Source of the DNA: Falsibacillus pallidus
GTDB taxonomy: Bacteria; Bacillota; Bacilli; Bacillales; DSM-25281
Direction: 5' to 3'
NCBI RefSeq assembly: GCF_003350505.1
Contig: NZ_QQAY01000021.1
Span: 1 to 46,382 of the forward strand
Length of the DNA: 46,382 nucleotides
Numbering within the stretch: the stretch's first letter is position 1; each line of letters starts with the position of its first letter. This document shows, piece after piece, positions 25,087 to 33,490 of the stretch. The translations under genes and the position numbers were made by a program. Below the pieces are notes generated by a model. It was not told the DNA's origin, ran no database searches, and worked only from the letters and a program-made list of their open reading frames with translations.

Positions 25087-26989
25087 AATAAATTACCATC
25101 AAACTGGAAGAAGCAAGAAAACAAATGAATATGGTATGCGTGAAATGCAGGCACGAGCATTTGGGAAACGTAATTCACAATATCTGCTAGTCAAAGCACC
25201 ACCAGCATCAGGTAAATCCAGGGCGTTAATGTTTATCGGATTAGATAAGTTAATTAATCAAGGCTTGAAGAAAGTTATTGTGGCAGTTCCTGAACGTTCC
25301 ATTGGTTCTTCGTTTAAAAACACTGATTTAAAGAGTTACGGATTCTTTGCTGATTGGAAGGTTGATCCTAAAAATAATTTAACAATTGCTGGTCTGGAAA
25401 AGGTTAATGCATTTGTGAGATTTATGACATCGGACGATAAAGTGTTAATATGTACTCACTCGACATTACGATCCGCATTTGAAAAAATTGACGATCAAGC
25501 CTTTGATAACTGTTTGCTTGCGATTGATGAATTCCACCATGTTTCAGCCGATATTAATTCTCGATTAGGTGAATTGCTTCGTAGTATTATTCGGAATTCA
25601 ACAGCTCACATTGTTGCGATGACTGGCTCATATTTCCGGGGTGATTCTGTACCAATTCTTTTGCCGGAATATGAGGAGTTGTTCGATAAAGTAACCTATT
25701 CATACTATGAACAGCTTGATGGATACGAGTATCTAAAAGGCTTCGGGATTGGATATCACTTTTATCAAGGCAAGTACACATCAGCTATCCATGAAGTCCT
25801 GGATACGAATAAGAAAACAATCGTTCATATTCCAAATGTGAATTCAGGAGAATCAACAAAGGATAAGTACGATGAAGTTGGTCATATTCTTGATTTGGTT
25901 GGTGAAGTTGATTTTCAAGATGATGAAACTGGAATTATTTATGTTAAGCGACATACTGACGGAAAAATATTAAAGGTTGCCGATTTGGTGGATGATCAAG
26001 CTGGACGTGAGAAAGTAGTTGCGTATCTACGCAACGTTAAAGAGCTTGATGATTTAGACATAATTATTGCTCTAGGTATGGCGAAAGAAGGCTTCGATTG
26101 GCCGTTTTGTGAACATACTTTGACAGTTGGATATCGAGGCTCACTTACAGAAATCGTGCAAATTATTGGGCGTTGTACAAGAGATAGTTATAACAAAACT
26201 CATGCTCAATTCACCAACCTTATTGCAAAACCCGATTCAAAGGACGAAGTAGTAACTTATACAGTAAATACAATGCTTAAAGCTATTTCTGCTTCTTTAT
26301 TAATGGAGCAGGTTCTTACACCTGACTTTAAGTTTAAACGAAGAAGAAATGAAAACGAAAGATCTTCTCCGACAGGAGAATTGTTCATTAAGGGATTGAA
26401 AGAGCCGTCAACAGAAAATGTAAAGAAAATTATTGAAAATGATATAAATGATTTAAAGGCAAAAATCATGCAAGATTCACAGGTTCAAAAAACATTTACT
26501 GGAGAAGTCGATCCTAAAGTTTTAAATAAAGTATTGATTCCTAAAGTAATTCAAAAGGTTTATCCAAACTTATCAGATGAAGAAATTGAGGAAATTAGAC
26601 AGCATGTTGTATTAGATACTGTGATGAAAGGTGCTAAGTCTGAACTTGTAGGAAACAAGGAATTTATTCGCATGGCGGATAAGTTCGTAAATATTGAGGA
26701 TTTAGACATTAACTTGATTGATTCAATCAATCCATTCCAGAAAGCGTTCGAAGTCCTATCAAAAGAGTTGAACTCACCAGTATTGAAACTTATTCAGGAA
26801 TCTATTGACGCAAAACGCATTTCATTTGATGAAGATGAATTAGTCTTTATTTGGCCAAAGGTTGAAGAGTTCTTTCTTACAAAAGGAAGACGACCTGATC
26901 CAAAATCCGATGACCCGATAGAAAGACGAATGGGTGAAGCTGTAATTTACATGCAAGAGTTAAGGAGAAAACGTGAAAATGGCCAATAG
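25070..26989 (+). CDS. SF2 DNA helicase/translocase of the restriction operon
   Basis: A 639-residue DEAD/DEAH-type helicase. Walker A is APPASGKSR (residues about 43-51), motif II is IDEFHH (DEFH, about 152-157), motif III is AMTGSY (about 185) and motif VI is VQIIGRCTRD (about 362-371), so the ATPase core is intact. The C-terminal 200 residues are helical and unassigned. It overlaps the genes on both sides, implying a fixed complex or stoichiometry with the methyltransferase and the GIY-YIG nuclease. By analogy to type I and III restriction it may translocate DNA towards cleavage. Confidence 0.88.
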   Translation: MENIIEINYHQTGRSKKTNEYGMREMQARAFGKRNSQYLLVKAPPASGKSRALMFIGLDKLINQGLKKVIVAVPERSIGSSFKNTDLKSYGFFADWKVDPKNNLTIAGLEKVNAFVRFMTSDDKVLICTHSTLRSAFEKIDDQAFDNCLLAIDEFHHVSADINSRLGELLRSIIRNSTAHIVAMTGSYFRGDSVPILLPEYEELFDKVTYSYYEQLDGYEYLKGFGIGYHFYQGKYTSAIHEVLDTNKKTIVHIPNVNSGESTKDKYDEVGHILDLVGEVDFQDDETGIIYVKRHTDGKILKVADLVDDQAGREKVVAYLRNVKELDDLDIIIALGMAKEGFDWPFCEHTLTVGYRGSLTEIVQIIGRCTRDSYNKTHAQFTNLIAKPDSKDEVVTYTVNTMLKAISASLLMEQVLTPDFKFKRRRNENERSSPTGELFIKGLKEPSTENVKKIIENDINDLKAKIMQDSQVQKTFTGEVDPKVLNKVLIPKVIQKVYPNLSDEEIEEIRQHVVLDTVMKGAKSELVGNKEFIRMADKFVNIEDLDINLIDSINPFQKAFEVLSKELNSPVLKLIQESIDAKRISFDEDELVFIWPKVEEFFLTKGRRPDPKSDDPIERRMGEAVIYMQELRRKRENGQ

Positions 26990-28121
26990 ATACCATTCAA
27001 TTGATGAAATTATGGATAGTATGCTGTTTAGCGAAATTACAATACCACTTAAAAAAAGCCCTAAAGTTTACTATGATCCCGAAGTCGAAAAGTTTTTAGA
27101 GATTGTTGATTTCATTAAAGAACATAGACGTGAACCCCAAAAAGTGCTTACTGACTTAACGGAAAGAGGTCTGGCTAGTCGATTGATTGGAATTTGCAAA
27201 GACCCTAAGCGAGTGGAATATTTAAAACAGTATGATGAAATTGGATTGCTGGAAAAAAAACAAAAAGAGTTCAGCATTCCTCAAATTAATTCAGTTGAAG
27301 ATATACTAAAAAGTGGATCATCTGAGTTGCTGGGAAATAGTCTTTCAAATGATATAGCTTCAATTTACGATACAAGCTCGCTTCAAAAGGTAACGACAAT
27401 GCCTGAGTACGTTGCAAAACGAAAAAAGATGAAAGACTTTGAAAAGTATGAGGAGCTGTTTAAGAAGTGTCATCGGGAAATAACCGAGGGTAAACGAAAA
27501 ATTGTACCTTTCCAAAATGAACAGGACATTCTCCCGGATAGTTTTTACGTTTTAAAAGGAGTGCTCCTTTTTGTGGAAACAGTGGGAGAACGTAAAAAGA
27601 TAAAGGGAAAAATGAATGCTAGACTGCAGTGTATATTTGAAAATGGAACAAAATCAGATATGTTGCTGCGTTCGTTATCTGCTGAACTGTATAAGCATGG
27701 AAGACGTGTCACCGACAATGAAGAAACATTATTGGATAATGTGAGAGAAGATGATGTTTCTACAGGTTATATCTACGTGCTAAGATCATTAAGTAAGGAT
27801 CCGCAAATTAGTTCCATTAAGAACTTATATAAGATTGGTTTTACAACAGGTTCAGTCGAAAACAGAATTAGGAACGCAGAGAATGAATCAACATATCTAT
27901 ATGCACCGGTTGAAATCGTAAGTAGCTATCAAGTGTACAATATGAACGGCAGCAAGTTTGAAACCACAATTCATCATGCTCTTTCAAGTAACAATTTAGA
28001 TGTTACCATTTTAGGGGCAAATGGAAAAATGTTAATTCCTAAAGAATGGTTTGTTGTTACGCTTGAAGATTTGCAACAAGTAATAGATGAGATTATGATG
28101 ATGGTTAATCTATATGATTAA
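26973..28121 (+). CDS. GIY-YIG nuclease (T5orf172-like) of the restriction operon
   Basis: A 382-residue protein with an N-terminal unassigned helical region and a C-terminal GIY-YIG domain: GYIYVLRS (about 264-271), YKIGFTTGS (about 285-293), the catalytic arginine in VENRIRNAE (about 296) and a glutamate in KFETTIHHAL (about 331). This matches the T5orf172 branch. It is the only visible nuclease in the operon and is the best candidate for DNA cutting. The start may be the GTG at 26973 or the ATG at 26979; AAGGAG lies at 26962-26967. It overlaps the helicase gene by 17 bp. Confidence 0.85.
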   Translation: MKMANRYHSIDEIMDSMLFSEITIPLKKSPKVYYDPEVEKFLEIVDFIKEHRREPQKVLTDLTERGLASRLIGICKDPKRVEYLKQYDEIGLLEKKQKEFSIPQINSVEDILKSGSSELLGNSLSNDIASIYDTSSLQKVTTMPEYVAKRKKMKDFEKYEELFKKCHREITEGKRKIVPFQNEQDILPDSFYVLKGVLLFVETVGERKKIKGKMNARLQCIFENGTKSDMLLRSLSAELYKHGRRVTDNEETLLDNVREDDVSTGYIYVLRSLSKDPQISSIKNLYKIGFTTGSVENRIRNAENESTYLYAPVEIVSSYQVYNMNGSKFETTIHHALSSNNLDVTILGANGKMLIPKEWFVVTLEDLQQVIDEIMMMVNLYD

Positions 28122-28187
28122 TTGTTAGGCTTTTTTGGATAATAAAAAAGGATTATCCATAATCAAATTAATTGAAAATATGCATGA

Positions 28188-28241
28188 AAACCCGTTAACT
28201 CTTGATCTAACGGGTTTTTAGTTACTAATATTATCGATGTT
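28188..28241. repeat. Decayed copy of the distal transposon end
   Basis: AAAACCCGTTA / TAACGGGTTTTTA (stem) followed by GTTACTAATATTATCGATG and TTGAATAC closely parallels the true distal end at 33415-33475 (same hairpin, then GTTACCAACATTATTGTC and TTTGAACA). The 18-bp site matches at 14 positions. The hairpin also serves as a terminator for the GIY-YIG gene. Confidence 0.78.
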
Positions 28242-28504
28242 GAATACGAGATAACAAAAATTTCAAATAACGTACATGTATCCTCTGAATGCGCCAATGG
28301 AAGAGGCCATGAATTTTAGACCCTATGAAAAAGCAATACCCCCTGCATCGGCTACGTGGAGTAGGATTGTTGGGAACTGGACACTACCTTCAAACAGGAG
28401 CACCCCTGGTGGTTCCTATTATGTATATTATTCTGCATGAACTCAAAAAGCTGAAGGAGTTAGAGGTACTTCCTGAATAAAAAATACTTAATCAAGTTTC
28501 ATAT
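28242..28504 (+). other. Spacer after the decayed end, with a 54-codon ORF
   Basis: Beyond the decayed end, an open frame at 28276-28440 encodes 54 residues (contains PPASATWSRIVGNWTLPSN and ends GGSYYVYYSA). It lacks a ribosome binding site and is more GC-rich than its neighbours, so it may be a fragment of a foreign or chromosomal gene. I see nothing else here. Confidence 0.4.
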
Positions 28505-30034
28505 ATGGAGAATAAAAAATTGAAAAATACCAGAGGATTCATAGCTGAAGAACGACCAGATTTAATTGAAGAATGGCATCCTTTCGAAAATAAACAAAAC
28601 ACACCATTCAATGTAAGAACTGGTTCAGACAAAATCATTTTTTGGAGTTGCAAAGGATGTGAATATGTTTGGAAAACTCAAGCTAAAAGTAGAGCAATTA
28701 AGAACACGGGATGTCCAAAATGCCATGAAAGATACAATGTCGGTTTTCCGGAACTGGCGATTTATTTCTATGTTAAACAACTTTTTGCGGATGCACAGTT
28801 AAATGCTCCAATAGAGAAACTTGGAATGTACAAGTCTGTAGATGTTTTTATTCCTTCGCTGAATCTTGTCATTGAATATGATGGTGGACATACTCATAGG
28901 GAAAGAGTAGAGATTGATAAGGAAAAGAGTGGTTTTATATTAGATAGAGGATATCGATTAATTCGGGTTAGAGATAATGGATTACCACTACTAGATATTG
29001 AGGGAGTCCAGGAATACCTTTATGATCGTTCTTCCAATAAAACGGTGGGTAAAATGATAATACATCTATTATCTATGATTCAAGGACAATATATAGGACT
29101 TGCAAATGGTATCGAAAGATTAAAAAACAAGGTGAATGTGGATGTCGACAATATCGCTATACTTGCACAGATTCCGCCTATCATTGAAAAAGATAATCTA
29201 TTAGACAAGTGTCCAGAAATAGAAGTCGTATGGGACTATGACAAAAACTTTCCTTTAAGGCCTGAACATTTCAAACAGTATTCGAATTTCAAGGCTTGGT
29301 TTACTTGCGAACAAAAACACACAACTTTAGCCCAGATAGGTAGTAAAGCACAAGGTCATGGATGCAAATTTTGCAGTGGTCAAGTAGCAACAGAAGAATA
29401 TAACTTGGAATTACTGTATCCAGATATTTCAGGAGAGTGGGATTATAATCTAAACGAAAATACTCCCGACGCCTATTTACCATATTCGAATCAATTGGTC
29501 TATTGGAATTGTCCTATGTGTAAATCAACTTACGACAAGATGATAAATGGACGAACGGGTAATGGTGAGGGATGTCCGTATTGTGCAGGTAAAAGGGTGA
29601 ACGATACCAACTGTCTATTTACTACACACCCTCAATTGACAATGGAATGGAATTATACAAAGAATAGCAATCTTACACCAAAAAACGTGACTAAAGGTTC
29701 TCATGAGAAGGTATGGTGGATTTGCGAGAAAAATCATAGCTACCAGGCGTTTATTTATAGTCGAGTAGAAGGGCGTGGGTGTCCCAAATGTTATGAACTT
29801 TTTGGGCGCTATAAACCTAAAAAGGCTAAACGGGAAAATTCATTGGTTGTAAAAAAACCAGAAATAGCTAAACAGTGGCACCCAACCAAAAATGGTGATA
29901 TTAGCCCAAATGAAGTAGGAGCATATGCGAGAGAAGAATATTGGTGGATATGTGAGAATGGTCATGAATGGCAAAGAAGCCCTAATAGTAGACGAAGTGC
30001 GAAGTGTAAAGATTGTATGAAGAAATCATTTTAA
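28505..30034 (+). CDS. Zinc-ribbon (DUF4379) protein with embedded Vsr/DUF559-like nuclease
   Basis: A 509-residue protein. One treble-clef repeat (RPDLIEEWHP ... CKGCEYVW ... GCPKC, about 15-78) is followed by a restriction-like domain (SVDVFIPSLNLVIEYDGGHTH, about 110-170; D and E-x-D residues visible) and then four more repeats with the pattern E-W-x(n)-C-x2-C/H ... GCxxC (about 235-505). DUF4379 repeats are thought to bind DNA or RNA. The architecture suggests a nuclease directed by zinc modules. The ATG at 28505 has no clear site; a TTG at 28520 with GGAG 9 nt upstream is an alternative. No obvious operon partner; defence function is inferred. Confidence 0.8.
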   Translation: MENKKLKNTRGFIAEERPDLIEEWHPFENKQNTPFNVRTGSDKIIFWSCKGCEYVWKTQAKSRAIKNTGCPKCHERYNVGFPELAIYFYVKQLFADAQLNAPIEKLGMYKSVDVFIPSLNLVIEYDGGHTHRERVEIDKEKSGFILDRGYRLIRVRDNGLPLLDIEGVQEYLYDRSSNKTVGKMIIHLLSMIQGQYIGLANGIERLKNKVNVDVDNIAILAQIPPIIEKDNLLDKCPEIEVVWDYDKNFPLRPEHFKQYSNFKAWFTCEQKHTTLAQIGSKAQGHGCKFCSGQVATEEYNLELLYPDISGEWDYNLNENTPDAYLPYSNQLVYWNCPMCKSTYDKMINGRTGNGEGCPYCAGKRVNDTNCLFTTHPQLTMEWNYTKNSNLTPKNVTKGSHEKVWWICEKNHSYQAFIYSRVEGRGCPKCYELFGRYKPKKAKRENSLVVKKPEIAKQWHPTKNGDISPNEVGAYAREEYWWICENGHEWQRSPNSRRSAKCKDCMKKSF

Positions 30035-30098
30035 AATAAATGATATACGTTAAAGAAATTAAGAGAACGATTTTTTCAAAATGAATTGAGGATCGGGT

Positions 30099-30725
30099 AT
30101 GAAAGAACTTGTAAATATGGGAATGATTATTGCTGGATTAGCATGGTTTTGGTTAATTGCTAATAACCCGCCTTGGTACATGTTATTTATTATATTGATA
30201 GCTGGCGTTCTAATTCCTGAGCTGCTTTTTCCGGCCAAAAAGAAACCAAAATCCAATAAGGGAAAGAAAAGCAAAAGAAGTAAAAGTAAATACCCACAAA
30301 GTAAGTCTTCTAACAGGAAGCGTAGTGATATTGAAATATTACATTCAAATATTGATGAACTAAGTGGTGAGGAATTTGAAAGGTTAGTAGCCATGTACTA
30401 TGAGGATAAGGGGTATAAGCCTCAAATCGTAGGTGGCTCAGGAGATCATGAAGTGGATATTATCCTAACTGATCCAAAAGAGAACTATAAAATTGCCGTT
30501 CAGTGCAAACATTGGAAAACAAAAAATGTTGGGAACAATACTATATTAAGGCTAAGTGCGGGAAAACGTGTACATAAGTGTCTTGATGCCTGGTGTATTA
30601 CCACAAGCAATTATACAAAAGATGCAATAGCGGCTGCTGAAGGTGTAAACGTTAGACTTTTAAATGGCTTGCATGTTCAAGATCAGATTGGCAAGTGGAG
30701 AGAACAAAAAGTGAAAATCAAATAA
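30099..30725 (+). CDS. Membrane-anchored Mrr-type restriction endonuclease
   Basis: Two hydrophobic helices fill residues about 7-43, a very basic linker (K/S/R-rich) follows to about 75, then an Mrr_cat nuclease domain: GEEFERLVAMYYEDKGY (about 90), GDHEVDIIL with the catalytic D (about 117) and IAVQCKHW, the Q-x-K form of the motif (about 135). Mrr-family proteins cut modified or foreign DNA. The membrane anchor would place the nuclease at the envelope, perhaps meeting incoming DNA. The ATG at 30099 follows GAGGATCGGG. 208 residues. Confidence 0.86.
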   Translation: MKELVNMGMIIAGLAWFWLIANNPPWYMLFIILIAGVLIPELLFPAKKKPKSNKGKKSKRSKSKYPQSKSSNRKRSDIEILHSNIDELSGEEFERLVAMYYEDKGYKPQIVGGSGDHEVDIILTDPKENYKIAVQCKHWKTKNVGNNTILRLSAGKRVHKCLDAWCITTSNYTKDAIAAAEGVNVRLLNGLHVQDQIGKWREQKVKIK

Positions 30726-30987
30726 AGTAATGATGGTTTTGATGATTTTGGTTTGATGTAGTATGCAGAAAGAATTAGGTTGAATAAACAGCTCCTTCAC
30801 CTTTGCTTAAGAGCGATCAGTAAACACTCGCCCACTGCCAGCTATAGTCCGGACTTTAATTTGTCTAATTTTGACTGTTTTTGTCGAATGTATTTCTTTA
30901 ATGTTGAAAATATTTTACATTTAAGTTATCAATTTGGGGATTTTCATACATAAAGATATAATTAGAGGGAAAAGATGTGATTAAAAA
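30726..30987 (+). other. Spacer with possible promoter for the nucleotidyltransferase pair
   Basis: TATAAT at 30957-30962 with TTTGGG (30933-30938) 18 bp upstream is a plausible but weak promoter. I see no gene. Confidence 0.4.
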
Positions 30988-31479
30988 GTGAATTTCAATG
31001 AACACGGGAACTTAAATGGTGGAATAATTAGAGGATTATCAATGCAGGATGTAGAAAGTTTTTTTGTTAGGGACTTCTCCACTTCGCAAACCAGAGCCAG
31101 GAATTTCGAAGGATTTCAGCAGTTCCTAAGTATTCTAAGTACTATTGGTGTTAAACAGAGATTATCTAAATTGTGGTTAGACGGTAGTTTTTTAACTAAC
31201 AAAATAGATCCGAACGATATTGATTTGGTTTTTTACTTTAATCCTCAACCAAATGATATTCCATATATTCAACAATTTCTTCAAAATGAAGCAAAAAAAA
31301 TTCATACAATCGGCGTACAATATTACTGTGATGCCTACTTCTGTATAGACCACACTTTATTACCTAGTAACGAAATCGATGCAATAAGGCATTTTGAATA
31401 CCAAACAAAATATTGGATGGGTCAATTTGGCTTTGACCGAGAAGCAAGAAATAAGGGTATAATAGAACTTATTTTATAA
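30988..31479 (+). CDS. Nucleotidyltransferase-like protein (DUF6932-like)
   Basis: A 163-residue protein with a polymerase-beta-type nucleotidyltransferase signature: LWLDGSFLTNKIDPNDIDLVF (G66, S67, then D77 and D79), the hG-S-x(n)-D-x-D pattern. I recall the family as DUF6932. The most likely start is a GTG at 30988, without a close ribosome binding site. The next gene begins 20 bp later, so the two form a pair. Nucleotidyltransferases in such pairs often act as toxins or antitoxins or make signalling nucleotides; which applies is not visible. Confidence 0.7.
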   Translation: MNFNEHGNLNGGIIRGLSMQDVESFFVRDFSTSQTRARNFEGFQQFLSILSTIGVKQRLSKLWLDGSFLTNKIDPNDIDLVFYFNPQPNDIPYIQQFLQNEAKKIHTIGVQYYCDAYFCIDHTLLPSNEIDAIRHFEYQTKYWMGQFGFDREARNKGIIELIL

Positions 31480-31498
31480 TAGAGAGTAGGTGATTTAA

Positions 31499-32413
31499 TT
31501 GTCTGAATTTGAATCCATTTCTTTTCCTTCACAATTGCGATCTGATTTTCCTATTAAAGAACAAATCGAAGAATCATTCCAAAAGCTTGATCAAAGCAAT
31601 CCTTATTATCAACTTGCTAGCTTTTCCTTCAATGAAATAGTTAGATTTGAACAAAACCAAAGACTTAAAAAAGAAGATTTATTAGTCAGAATCCACTCTC
31701 CTCTTCCCTCAGGTAAAGTAAGTCTCAGGTCGTTGAATTTAGTTTCATCTGGTATTCAAAGAGTTTTTACAAGCCTTTATAATACCTTTTTTGGTAAGGG
31801 GAATAACCGTGGAATGATTCCAAAGGAGATATTTGAATCCAGTGAATTAATTCTTAATGCTACATCGGCTGGTTCCTTTAGACTACATCTTAATCTGAAA
31901 AACAGTAATCCAATTATGGCTAGTCATGATTTAGCTGCATTAGACCAATTGACTCAACTCTTTGATGAATTGGAAAAACGAGAGGATTATACTGATATAG
32001 CAGAGGAATATGGTAATAGAACATTTAACATCTTGCGAAATTGGTTTCAAGACTTGGATAAGGGAAATGTAGAATTTGAATATTTTAATAACAAGAACAA
32101 CAAAGCAGTAGTTCTAAATAAAGAGAAAATTAGAAAAGCTACACAACAATTAGAATCCATAAAAACAAAAGAAATATTAGAACCGCTAATGGTTTCTGGA
32201 GAATTGGTATCGGCTAGTTCCACTAATAATTCTTTCGCAATTATTATGGACAATGGACAAACTCTAAAAGGGAAGACCACTGCCGAAGCTTTCAAAATGG
32301 GATTAACCATTAATAAAAAATATAAATTTAACCTTACCAAAAAAATTATCGAAAATACTGCTACTGGAGAACAAAAAGAAAGTTATTTTTTGAATTCAAC
32401 CGAAGAGTTTTGA
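31499..32413 (+). CDS. Unknown partner of the nucleotidyltransferase-like gene
   Basis: A 304-residue protein I do not recognise. It is soluble, has no signal peptide or membrane segment, and appears alpha/beta. A central segment (SSGIQRVFTSLYNTFFGKGNNRG, then SAGSFRLHLNL) and a C-terminal strand-rich part (LVSASSTNNSFAIIMDNGQTLKGKT, then YKFNLTKKIIENTATGEQKESYF) suggest two domains, the latter perhaps a small beta-barrel. The TTG start at 31499 has GAGTAGGTG at good spacing. A terminator follows, so the operon contains just this gene and the nucleotidyltransferase-like gene. Confidence 0.7.
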   Translation: MSEFESISFPSQLRSDFPIKEQIEESFQKLDQSNPYYQLASFSFNEIVRFEQNQRLKKEDLLVRIHSPLPSGKVSLRSLNLVSSGIQRVFTSLYNTFFGKGNNRGMIPKEIFESSELILNATSAGSFRLHLNLKNSNPIMASHDLAALDQLTQLFDELEKREDYTDIAEEYGNRTFNILRNWFQDLDKGNVEFEYFNNKNNKAVVLNKEKIRKATQQLESIKTKEILEPLMVSGELVSASSTNNSFAIIMDNGQTLKGKTTAEAFKMGLTINKKYKFNLTKKIIENTATGEQKESYFLNSTEEF

Positions 32414-32419
32414 CTTTGA

Positions 32420-32454
32420 AAAAGTCCTCTCAGACAATGAGAAGGACTTTCTTT
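32420..32454 (+). terminator. Terminator after the nucleotidyltransferase pair
   Basis: Stem AAAGTCC-TCTCA / TGAGA-AGGACTTT with a one-base bulge, followed by CTTTC. Confidence 0.7.
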
Positions 32455-32489
32455 CCTCTGTAAATCAAAATTCGTGTGGAGGTAATGTA

Positions 32490-33323
32490 ATGGAGCCTCG
32501 TACCACTTTAGAACGTGTAATGGGTGATGCTTTACTAAGAAATAACCTTTTTTTTGATGAGCAAGTTTATGTTAAAACAGGTCATAGTTTTTATCTGTAC
32601 GACTTTGTGGTATATGGGGATTTATGTAAAGTAGTGGTAGAGTGTGACGGATTTCAACATGAGCTGCCGGGTCATCAAATCCATGATAGTAGACGGGACT
32701 TATGGACAATTTTAAATGCAGCACAGTCTGTCCTGAGGTTTACAACTTTTGAAATATATCTAGAAGTAGAAGAATGTATTAACATAATAAAAAACGAAAT
32801 AAATACGCTTGATGCTAACTTGATAGATGAAGATGGTTCTAGAAGAAGAAATATAGCCGAAGAAAAAGAAAGAGTCAGAAATAAAAAGTCATCATATTTT
32901 TATAAAGATCGCTCAACTTCTGGTTTATTGAACAAAAAAATCCATATAAAAGATGTAGGTTATAAAGGAAAAGAAAACGACGACCTTATACAATATTCTA
33001 AGGTTATCAGCAACGATACGGTCTCTATCCCTACGATAGAGGATGGGTATTACGGGTTACCTAGAAAAGAAAAAATATATCTTGAAACTTTAAGGTCCTT
33101 GGACAAAGATATGAAGAAAATTGCTTGGTATATAATTAAGAATAGTAATAAAGGAAAGGCTTTTTATTCTGGTTCCATAAGAGAATTGAAATACTTATGT
33201 ATGAAAGGGATATTTGTTCCTCAAAAGTACACCGAAAAAGGGACTTTTCTTTTAGTACTTCCCTTTGCCCCTAACCTTCTAACAGAGTTTTTAAAGAAAA
33301 AAACTAAAAATACAAGCGACTAA
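32490..33323 (+). CDS. DUF559/Vsr-like endonuclease domain protein
   Basis: A 277-residue protein. Residues about 5-105 form a very-short-patch-repair-like nuclease: TLERVMGDALLRNNL, FYLYDFVVYGDLCKVVVECDG (D38, E51, D53) and HDSRRDLWTILNAAQSVLRFTTFEIYL, which is the D-x(n)-E-x-D/R...R pattern of DUF559. The C-terminal half is lysine-rich and unassigned. GGAGGTAATGTA precedes the ATG. It is the last cargo gene before the distal transposon end. Confidence 0.82.
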   Translation: MEPRTTLERVMGDALLRNNLFFDEQVYVKTGHSFYLYDFVVYGDLCKVVVECDGFQHELPGHQIHDSRRDLWTILNAAQSVLRFTTFEIYLEVEECINIIKNEINTLDANLIDEDGSRRRNIAEEKERVRNKKSSYFYKDRSTSGLLNKKIHIKDVGYKGKENDDLIQYSKVISNDTVSIPTIEDGYYGLPRKEKIYLETLRSLDKDMKKIAWYIIKNSNKGKAFYSGSIRELKYLCMKGIFVPQKYTEKGTFLLVLPFAPNLLTEFLKKKTKNTSD

Positions 33324-33335
33324 TAGGAAGCTTTA

Positions 33336-33474
33336 GTTACCAACATTAATGTCAAGTCCAATTAAAAGTCTAGAATCGGTTACCAACACTAATGTAAATT
33401 AAATATAATGCCAAAAACCCGTTAATCCTTGATATTAACGGGTTTTTTAGTTACCAACATTATTGTCTTTGAAC
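33336..33474 (-). repeat. Distal transposon end with three dispersed TnsB-type sites
   Basis: Read on the minus strand, sites are GACAATAATGTTGGTAAC (33450-33467, 8 bp from the end), TACATTAGTGTTGGTAAC (33379-33396) and GACATTAATGTTGGTAAC (33336-33353). The wide spacing over about 140 bp matches the left end of Tn7. A terminator hairpin (33415-33447, AAAACCCGTTA/TAACGGGTTTT) lies between the first two sites. Confidence 0.88.
33415..33447 (+). terminator. Terminator inside the distal transposon end
   Basis: Stem AAAACCCGTTAAT/ATTAACGGGTTTTTT around CCTTG. The same hairpin recurs in the decayed end at 28188. Confidence 0.85.
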
Positions 33475-33490
33475 AATGTCAAATTAAAAT

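Larger units (their letters stand above)
10146..33474 (+). mobile_element. Tn7-like transposon at the glmS attachment site
   Basis: A 23.3-kb element lies 28 bp after glmS. Both ends begin with TGTT and 8 bp later carry the same 18-bp motif GACAATAATGTTGGTAAC. Next to glmS are tnsA, tnsB, tnsC and two TniQ/TnsD genes in order, as in Tn7. AATGT occurs at both borders (10141-10145 and 33475-33479) and is the likely 5-bp target duplication. With that choice the distal end finishes ...TTTGAAC; if the end is ...GAACA, the shared bases are only ATGT. The GC content drops clearly from glmS into the element. Cargo genes are mainly nucleases and defence-like systems. Confidence 0.93.
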
